Shown piece after piece: positions 27,674 to 33,802 of a stretch of DNA of 33,802 bases (its first letter is position 1; every line of letters begins with the position of its first letter). Where the stretch lies: IMG/VR virus record IMGVR_UViG_3300021959_000192, positions 1 through 33,802 of that record; one strand, given 5' to 3'. The notes beneath the pieces were generated by a model. It searched no databases. It was not told where the DNA came from and saw only the letters and a program-made list of their open reading frames with translations. The position numbers and the translations under genes are program-made. This DNA is from a virus.

Positions 27674-28840
27674 TTATTTGTTTTTAATTTTAAACTTAAA
27701 ATCAGAAGAATTATCACCTAACACTTTGAACTTTATACCACCTGCTTCAATTTTCCCATGACTTTGTCTTGGGTTCATGTCAACGTTTTTGGCCTTAGCA
27801 ATACTATTTTTCATAGCATCTGCTTTTCCTTGTTCATAAAAGTGTTTCGCAACAGCATCTGCATTCATTGCTGTGTATAGAGATTTATGATAACCCTTGG
27901 CGTCTATCAAAGTAGAATTTTTATCGACAAACTTTGCCATAAAATTATTTGAATCGCTTTGGATATCCTTGACCTCTTCAACATTGTTTACATTAAACCT
28001 GTATTTCTTGTCACCGACGTTATATTCAAAACCTTTGAACTTGTCGTTGAAAACATTGTTTGTTTTCTGTGTAAAAATATCAGAGTTCGTTTTAACTGTT
28101 TTTTGAGTTGCTTCTGATTCTTTGTTGTACCTATTAAAGAAATCAATTGCCTTTTGTTGCTCGCCCGTAAGTTTGCTTCCAGCTTTGATCTCATCATAGT
28201 ATTTAGACTTTTGCCCGTCTAGGTGGCTTTTAGCGCTGGCAACTTGCTCTTTAAGCGCTAATTTCTTTCTACGTATATCTCTATCGTCGTCTACATCTTC
28301 GTCGTAAGAGAATGTGTCTTCCATAAGGAAGTTAATTTCTTCGTTATCTAAATGAGGTTTTGTTTGCTTGTAATACTCGTATAATAGACTTTGATCGTCT
28401 AATTTACTGTAATCCTGGTTAAGCTTTACATAATCACTTAAATCTCCACCAGTTTCTTCCATAAAGTCCATTAACTTTTGAATATTCTCTGGTAATGGTT
28501 TTCCAGTAGCTTCAGCTTCTGCTATAGCTTCTTCAACTTGTTCTTCAACCTCTTCAACTTCTTCTTCAGTAATTTCTTCTAATACTGGAGTTTCTTGTGT
28601 TTCAGCTTCCGGTTGTACTTCTTCTTGTTCTTGTGCGGACTCGGCATTTTCAGACTCTGCAACCACTCCGCTGTCGTCAGCGTTATCTTCTTTAACTTCA
28701 TCTTCTTTTGGTGTTGGGGGTTTACTTAAATCTACCTTCATTACGCTGTCGTCTCCAGCGGATTCAAATTTACTTTCATCAACTTGTTCAGTCGTTTCTT
28801 GAGTAGTCTCTTCGACTACATTTTCATCTTTTTCTTCCAT
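27674..28840 (-). CDS. Scaffolding protein, acidic N-terminus (388 aa)
   Basis: The first ~115 residues are dominated by Glu, Asp, Gln and Thr and are predicted to be disordered. Helical segments follow (about 118-135 and 185-235, the latter rich in Lys/Glu and likely coiled coil), and the C-terminal part is Lys-rich, ending FKFKIKNK. An acidic, helical protein between portal and capsid genes with a basic C-terminal tail is the usual layout of scaffolding proteins, whose tail binds the inner capsid surface. No protease motif is visible, so it does not look like a fused maturation protease. It begins 25 bases after the portal stop and ends 20 bases before the capsid start. Confidence 0.75.
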   Translation of the reverse strand: MEEKDENVVEETTQETTEQVDESKFESAGDDSVMKVDLSKPPTPKEDEVKEDNADDSGVVAESENAESAQEQEEVQPEAETQETPVLEEITEEEVEEVEEQVEEAIAEAEATGKPLPENIQKLMDFMEETGGDLSDYVKLNQDYSKLDDQSLLYEYYKQTKPHLDNEEINFLMEDTFSYDEDVDDDRDIRRKKLALKEQVASAKSHLDGQKSKYYDEIKAGSKLTGEQQKAIDFFNRYNKESEATQKTVKTNSDIFTQKTNNVFNDKFKGFEYNVGDKKYRFNVNNVEEVKDIQSDSNNFMAKFVDKNSTLIDAKGYHKSLYTAMNADAVAKHFYEQGKADAMKNSIAKAKNVDMNPRQSHGKIEAGGIKFKVLGDNSSDFKFKIKNK

Positions 28841-28865
28841 GATATAATATAATAATTAATAAATT

Positions 28866-31286
28866 CTAACTAGGGTCAAACGAACCTAAATCAAATCCCC
28901 CACCTAGTATATCATTACCTGCGGACTCAAAGTTTTTAGGTGGTTTTCCACTATTTCTTTGCTCGATCATCTCGCTTTGTTGAGATGCTTGTATTTTTGT
29001 TCTTTCGTCTTTACGATCTTCTTTTTGTTTTTCTCTATCCTTTACGCCATCAACTTCAACGCCTTTAAGCTGCATGTTGTATTGGAACTCTAGAGCCATA
29101 AGCTCTTTTTTAAGCACAACCTCTTGTTGCATTTTACCAGCTTCAATCTCAGCTTTCATTTGCTCAAACTGAACCTTACCTTGTAGTAAAGCTTGTTCTT
29201 TTTGAACCTCTGCTTGAGCTGCTGCTTGAGCTGCTTGAGCGTTAGACTGTGTTTGCGCTTGTATGTTTTCCATTTGCAACTTCCTGTCTCTAGATTCTTT
29301 CTTTTTTCTTCTTATCTTTAACAATTGGTTTGCTAGTTTAACATTGCGTATTTCTCTAAGATCAATAGCATCTTCTAGCTCAATGCTTTTTTGTTGCAAC
29401 GCCATCTGTATATTGTTTTCTAACCTTCCTTTTTCCTCTTCATCTGGTTGTAATTCTATAAAAATACCAAAGTCATACAAGTGTAACTCGGACATCTCTT
29501 CTAAAGTTGCTACATTGTGAGCTCCTATGGCTTGGATAAAAGCGTCTTTAGTAGGCGAATACTCTATAACATCAGATATTCTAAGCGATAAACATTCGGC
29601 TGTTTGTGCTGTTAAAAATAATCCCGCTTGTAATATATGTCTTGTCGCTGTGTTTGAGTTTGCTGCAGCTAGTTTTTGAACACCAACCAAAGCATTTTTA
29701 TCTGGCATACTACCGTCTCTAGCTTCGTTAAGCCCGGTTACATCTCTTATCATTTGTAGATAGTAATTATATGTCCCAATTAGCGCTTGCATTTTATTAC
29801 CACCAGACCCAGATGTAATTTCTTGAATAGGTACTTTTCCTGGATTCATGTCTCCTTCTGACGTGAAGCTCCTTCCTATCACGGATCCAGTTTGAAAGAA
29901 CATATTCAAAGCTTCTTGTGGATTATAGTTTGTTCCGTTACCTAAATCAACCTCAGCTAAACCGTCAGCGTCTAAATAAACGCCGTCAGGAACCATCCTT
30001 GACATTACCTGTTGTAGTTTAAGGTGTGTTAACTGTATCATATCAGCAAAACCAGTCACACGTTTTACTAATGAATCTATTTTACCGTTATACATTCTTG
30101 GCGCAACTATAGAGTAGTTCATTTTAACTTTAGTATAATCACTTTTTGGGCGCATCATGTTTTTAGCCATCTCCCATTTAAGTAATTTATCAGTACCTAA
30201 AATCATAGCTCCATCGTAAAGACACTCTATAGACCTTAACATTCTGCCATAACCACCCTCCATATCACTCGGTGGGTTGTATTGATCATCTCTTGGTATA
30301 ATCTTGTCCGCCCCAGTAGCGGTTTCTTTAACCTTGTAAACCTCATTCATGTAAGTCTTATAGTTAAAGTATAAAACCTGAACAGTGTTGTTATCCTCCT
30401 TGTCTGATGAGAATCTTGTTGTGTTATTATTTCTATTAAATGTTTTGTTTTTCATTATATCCTCAAGATCAGTCTCTGATAGATGAGGAAATTGTTTTGC
30501 TAACTCGTTTACTGGAATCGATTTAACTTCACCAACATAATAAATATCATCAAAATAAGGCGAGTCACTATAGGAGTAAACTAAATTAGCAGGATCAACA
30601 TAATCTACAGTAACACCCTCAGATGTATTAAAGCTTGTTTTAACAGCACCTATACCTAAAACAGTTAGATCATAATAAAACCTTTTCTTTATCAACTCGT
30701 AGTTACTACCTTCAAATAATACGTTTAAAGCTTGTTCTTCAGCTAATTCCACAGCTTGCTTGTAAGTTAACTGCATGTGTAACCCAAGTTCTTCGTCAGA
30801 CGTAGGTAGCTCCTCAATATTGCTCTCACTCAAATCAACGCCAATCTCTCCCTCAAGTTCCGCGTCAAAATCTTTCATTCTCATGTCCCTTATAATCTTC
30901 TCCATGTAATCAGTTCTCTTATCAACACCATTTGGAGATTGTGAGAAGGCTTTTATATCGTATGTTCTTTCAGCTATACCGTTTACAACTATATCAACAA
31001 ACTTAGATATAATTGGAACTGGTTTCCAGTCTAAATTTAAATAGGATAAATCACCGTTTATAGACAACTCATCCTTATACTTTTGAATAGATTGCTCGCC
31101 TCTAGCGTACAACCTTAAATTGTGAAAATCATTGTGATTAGATCTATACCTACCGTTACTTCTATCATTATTAAACCACTCTTGCTCTATTGCTTTACCT
31201 ACTTTCAAACCATAATCATAGCTTAGCTTTTCAGCATCACTAACTGTTTGACTCGGGAAATAACTTTTAATGCCAGACTCTGCCAT
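28866..31286 (-). CDS. Portal protein (806 aa)
   Basis: The gene stands between terminase and scaffold/capsid, as portals do. The N-terminal part includes KPVPIISKFVDIVVNGIAER, the usual opening clip/wing pattern of portals, and a middle part with DYVDPANLVYSYSDSPYFDD. The stem/crown region includes MIRDVTGLNEARDGSMPDKN (about 512-531) and a following Asn/Thr-rich helix (ANSNTATRHI), as in large portals of short-tailed phages. About 655-785 is a long Gln/Glu/Lys/Ala coiled coil, a barrel-like C-terminal extension, and the last ~25 residues are Gly/Asp-rich. The protein would form the 12-fold ring through which DNA is packed and later ejected. The start lies five bases after the terminase stop. 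Confidence 0.88.
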   Translation of the reverse strand: MAESGIKSYFPSQTVSDAEKLSYDYGLKVGKAIEQEWFNNDRSNGRYRSNHNDFHNLRLYARGEQSIQKYKDELSINGDLSYLNLDWKPVPIISKFVDIVVNGIAERTYDIKAFSQSPNGVDKRTDYMEKIIRDMRMKDFDAELEGEIGVDLSESNIEELPTSDEELGLHMQLTYKQAVELAEEQALNVLFEGSNYELIKKRFYYDLTVLGIGAVKTSFNTSEGVTVDYVDPANLVYSYSDSPYFDDIYYVGEVKSIPVNELAKQFPHLSETDLEDIMKNKTFNRNNNTTRFSSDKEDNNTVQVLYFNYKTYMNEVYKVKETATGADKIIPRDDQYNPPSDMEGGYGRMLRSIECLYDGAMILGTDKLLKWEMAKNMMRPKSDYTKVKMNYSIVAPRMYNGKIDSLVKRVTGFADMIQLTHLKLQQVMSRMVPDGVYLDADGLAEVDLGNGTNYNPQEALNMFFQTGSVIGRSFTSEGDMNPGKVPIQEITSGSGGNKMQALIGTYNYYLQMIRDVTGLNEARDGSMPDKNALVGVQKLAAANSNTATRHILQAGLFLTAQTAECLSLRISDVIEYSPTKDAFIQAIGAHNVATLEEMSELHLYDFGIFIELQPDEEEKGRLENNIQMALQQKSIELEDAIDLREIRNVKLANQLLKIRRKKKESRDRKLQMENIQAQTQSNAQAAQAAAQAEVQKEQALLQGKVQFEQMKAEIEAGKMQQEVVLKKELMALEFQYNMQLKGVEVDGVKDREKQKEDRKDERTKIQASQQSEMIEQRNSGKPPKNFESAGNDILGGGFDLGSFDPS

Positions 31287-31291
31287 ATTTA

Positions 31292-33505
31292 TTATTTGAT
31301 TATTTGTGAATTGCTTCCAGTATTACTATACTTGGAAATGTTTATATTTAGTGGTTGTTTTTCAACCTTAGCATTTGGTGCATATAAATGCCTGTTGTTA
31401 GCCATAATAGCTAAACCAGAACTTATCGATGCATCATGCTTTGTTCTTTTGTTTATATCAAACCTTGCCCAATCGTTTAATAGTTCATTGAAATATAAAT
31501 CACCAAATGTTCCGTCTTGCTTCATTCCAACGTGATCTTGTATATACATCTCGATTGCTGCTGCGTGTGCTTGTTTAATGTCTTCTGAGGAATTAGGTAT
31601 ACCGCCTACTTCTTTTTCTGCGACAGATAGTTTGTTCCATATTTTATCAGGTCTATTCATACTAAACCCTCTATATCCTCTACGTCTCAGATAGTACAAG
31701 AGACGAGGTTTATTGTTCTCCGCGAGTATAGGCATCCCGTAAAATACTAAAGCCATTAGAACGTCCTCAAAGAACATCTCGGCTGTTGGTGGTCTAGACA
31801 AGTATTCTAAAAAGAAACTGTTAGCCGGAGCATCTTCCATACTGAATCTAGTTAGACCGTGTAAAGCTCCTTTTGATCCAACTCCATCCACTGTACCTGA
31901 TATATCGTAACTATCACAACCAAAAGCGCCCATATGTTCGTTACCAGGATATTTAATACCATTTTTAAGTACAACTCTATTTTGCAGTTGTTGAGGTGGA
32001 ACCCAGCTAACTTTAAATCTTCCTTTTGGATCTGGATAAAATATAACTTGAGAATCTTTAATCCCATTAACCCATTGAAAATTACCTGTTGTAACTCCTA
32101 AAGTTCTGGTCATCTCTTCGTTGTAATCTATCTGCTCGTATAATTTAACCAAGTTAAATATACTATTTTTAGTCTCGTCTCTAAAAGCATGCTCTGTAGT
32201 TCTTGGAAACTGACGATAAAATTCGTTTAAAGCGTCTTGATCGTCTTTTAAACCATCTACTTCATTTTGCCAATTATCTATTACACCTACATCTATTAAT
32301 TCACCGTCTGGTGTAAGTCTGTCGATATCAGGGTTAGTAAAGACTGGAATTCCATACTCGTCAATAAATCCTTCATAGTTCCATTCCATTGGGATAAAAA
32401 GAGAGTATAAGCCAGACTTTGTCTGACCATTTCTATTTCTTCTCGTGACATCTGAGGCATTGTATAATTTTTTAAAGTTTTCTCCACCTTTATCTAAAGC
32501 GTTTGAAGTCGAGCCCATCATGCATTTACCGATAATTCTACTACCTAATCGTAAACATGTTTTTGTAACCCTCCAGTTATTTAAAATATTATCGGGTCTC
32601 TCCCATTTACCAGATTCATCATGAACTAGTAATGCTAGTTTCTCACCATCATAACTATTGTCCCCAGTGTTTTTCCAGTCAATTGTCGTGTCCAAACCCT
32701 CGATTTCCTCCAACCCATCTGTAGCTGACATCTTCTTCCGTGTAAACTTACTAGCAGGTACACGATAAGCAAGCTCGGACTTAGGACGATCCATACCATC
32801 TTGTATAGGTTTAAAAAAGAATGGATAGTTAATTGATATAGGAACCACTTTGTCTGTAAACATCTTCTTCGCATCTGATCCAGTTTTAGATAATATACCA
32901 AATCTACTATCACTTGCAAGAGTGGCTAAATTAACCGTTTCCGCTGACGACATGAAAGAAAATCCAGAACGTCTATTTTTAAGGTAGCACATTCCATAAC
33001 ATCTTTTATCTGCCTTGCAAGCTTCCCAGAATATATAAAACAATCTGTTTGCCTCTCTAAAATCTGGAGCACCTACATCAATCTTACTCCATTGCAAGTA
33101 CATGTACTGCGTACCTGTTATCCAGGTTGGTTTACCATTATTTGTGAACCAGAATCCTTCCTCCCTTCTTTTAAATTCCTCGTCTATATAATCGTACCAT
33201 TTTTCTTTACTGCTTTCCGGATAATTCCTCCAATCGAATATATTTTTAATTCTCTGCAACTCCTTGGGATACTCGAATTTCACCCATTTGTTCTTTGGAT
33301 CTTTGTATATTTCTTTAGGAGCTTTTGGTAACGCAATAACTAGTCCTTGTATTTCTATTATCTCACCTATTTGACCGTTATGAGATAACACTATAATGTC
33401 GTGTTCTTTATCGTAGCCGTATTTCCACTTCTTACCTTTATTAAGCCTACTAATAGTAGTCTTCTTAACTGGTTCAACTGTCTTAACTAAATTTTGCTCG
33501 TACAT
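31292..33505 (-). CDS. Terminase large subunit (737 aa)
   Basis: This is the packaging ATPase and nuclease. A Walker A-type segment, YLKNRRSGFSFMSS (174-187), lacks the usual GK[ST]. Walker B is ALLVHDE (291-297), with D296 and catalytic E297. A coupling motif follows at GSTSN (331-335). The RNase H-like nuclease domain shows GCDSYD (529-534), a second acidic site around E580/D581, and the final Asp in RTKHDASISSGLAI (D691). The segment around 601-618 (RLLYYLRRRGYRGFSMN) and the length are usual for terminases of Bacteroidota-type phages I recall. Its start codon overlaps the stop of the upstream gene as TAATG, with one shared base, so reinitiation is likely. Confidence 0.93.
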   Translation of the reverse strand: MYEQNLVKTVEPVKKTTISRLNKGKKWKYGYDKEHDIIVLSHNGQIGEIIEIQGLVIALPKAPKEIYKDPKNKWVKFEYPKELQRIKNIFDWRNYPESSKEKWYDYIDEEFKRREEGFWFTNNGKPTWITGTQYMYLQWSKIDVGAPDFREANRLFYIFWEACKADKRCYGMCYLKNRRSGFSFMSSAETVNLATLASDSRFGILSKTGSDAKKMFTDKVVPISINYPFFFKPIQDGMDRPKSELAYRVPASKFTRKKMSATDGLEEIEGLDTTIDWKNTGDNSYDGEKLALLVHDESGKWERPDNILNNWRVTKTCLRLGSRIIGKCMMGSTSNALDKGGENFKKLYNASDVTRRNRNGQTKSGLYSLFIPMEWNYEGFIDEYGIPVFTNPDIDRLTPDGELIDVGVIDNWQNEVDGLKDDQDALNEFYRQFPRTTEHAFRDETKNSIFNLVKLYEQIDYNEEMTRTLGVTTGNFQWVNGIKDSQVIFYPDPKGRFKVSWVPPQQLQNRVVLKNGIKYPGNEHMGAFGCDSYDISGTVDGVGSKGALHGLTRFSMEDAPANSFFLEYLSRPPTAEMFFEDVLMALVFYGMPILAENNKPRLLYYLRRRGYRGFSMNRPDKIWNKLSVAEKEVGGIPNSSEDIKQAHAAAIEMYIQDHVGMKQDGTFGDLYFNELLNDWARFDINKRTKHDASISSGLAIMANNRHLYAPNAKVEKQPLNINISKYSNTGSNSQIIK

Positions 33506-33783
33506 TACTTAGATCTACTTTCTGCGAATCCTTTAAAAGTTTTTTCCTTTGCCTCTTCAGGTGTTTTACCCTCAAGCAAGTTTTCTTCTTCTTCAATTCT
33601 GTTAAGTATCTCAAATGCGTCAAATATAGCTAATTTTTTAGAAGCTGCGGCATTCTTTAACTTATCAGCTGTTAAATCATCTTCAGAGTCAGTGACAATA
33701 GCTTCTTCACCTACTTTAATAAGTTCTTCAACTGCTTTGTGCCCAGCTTGGATTATACGTTTCTTCGTTTCCTTGATGTTCAT
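33505..33783 (-). CDS. Small protein upstream of the terminase, possible small subunit (92 aa)
   Basis: A charged, mostly helical protein: IKETKKRIIQAGHKAVEELI, a short acidic loop (TDSEDDLTAD), then a second helix KLKNAAASKKLAIFDAFEIL and a Glu/Lys tail ending KGFAESRSK. It stops on the first base of the terminase gene. Small terminase subunits typically have an N-terminal helix-turn-helix and are often longer; no clear helix-turn-helix is visible here. The call of small terminase subunit rests on position only. The start at 33781-33783 has an A/T-rich leader and no Shine-Dalgarno sequence, and only 19 bases of upstream sequence are available. Confidence 0.6.
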   Translation of the reverse strand: MNIKETKKRIIQAGHKAVEELIKVGEEAIVTDSEDDLTADKLKNAAASKKLAIFDAFEILNRIEEEENLLEGKTPEEAKEKTFKGFAESRSK

Positions 33784-33802
33784 ATTTGATTGTAATAAAA
33801 TT

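Noticed and set aside
23012-33783. Assignment to crAss-like phages
   Set aside because: Gene order and the nozzle/ring arrangement are similar, but I did not see the virion RNA polymerase motif or other diagnostic genes in the window, and memory of the capsid sequence is not enough.
1-33802. tRNA genes, CRISPR arrays, insertion sequences and inteins
   Set aside because: Gaps are too short for tRNAs, no regularly spaced repeats or terminal inverted repeats were seen, and no intein junction motifs were recognised in the large proteins.

Overview
The window looks like the late (virion and packaging) region of an AT-rich, short-tailed double-stranded DNA phage. All fifteen genes I support lie on the minus strand and read right to left. 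They are packed nose to tail: the longest gap between genes is about 75 bases, and several genes touch or overlap. I see no tRNA, integrase, CRISPR array, insertion sequence, lysis gene or replication gene. None of the starts has a clear Shine-Dalgarno sequence; each sits behind an A/T-rich leader. That fits a Bacteroidota host such as a marine flavobacterium, but the host is inferred and not shown. Several proteins also resemble, from memory, proteins of uncultured marine phages.

From right to left the packaging and head module is: a 92-residue protein (33505-33783), the large terminase (31292-33505), the portal (28866-31286), an acidic scaffold-like protein (27674-28840) and the major capsid protein (26178-27653). 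A rho-independent terminator follows the capsid gene directly. Next come a 282-residue protein of unknown role, a structured intergenic hairpin, and two connector-type proteins (24509-25192 and 23012-24505). The second connector carries an inserted jelly-roll-like domain.

The tail and cargo module starts with a 3518-residue nozzle-like protein (12450-23006), almost a third of the window, whose propeller-type core is interrupted by long insertions rich in beta-sandwich-like modules. After it come a 435-residue beta-rich protein, a 117-residue protein, a GNAT-like acetyltransferase, a protein ending in a short S74-type chaperone domain, a 647-residue Gly/Asn-rich protein, and a giant protein that starts at 7386 and runs off the left edge after 2462 codons. 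The giant protein is a mosaic with a zincin-like HExxGH motif, a stretch resembling sigma-70 region 2, and a clear HAD-type domain.

No tape measure, tail tube or sheath gene is visible, so a podovirus-like particle is the simplest reading. The terminase loads DNA through the portal into a scaffolded capsid, the connectors and nozzle close the head and form the tail, and the three left-most proteins are candidates for internal, ejected cargo. The most unusual points are the domain mosaic of the giant protein, the sugar-binding-like insertions in two tail components, and the two RNA hairpins around the capsid-to-tail boundary.
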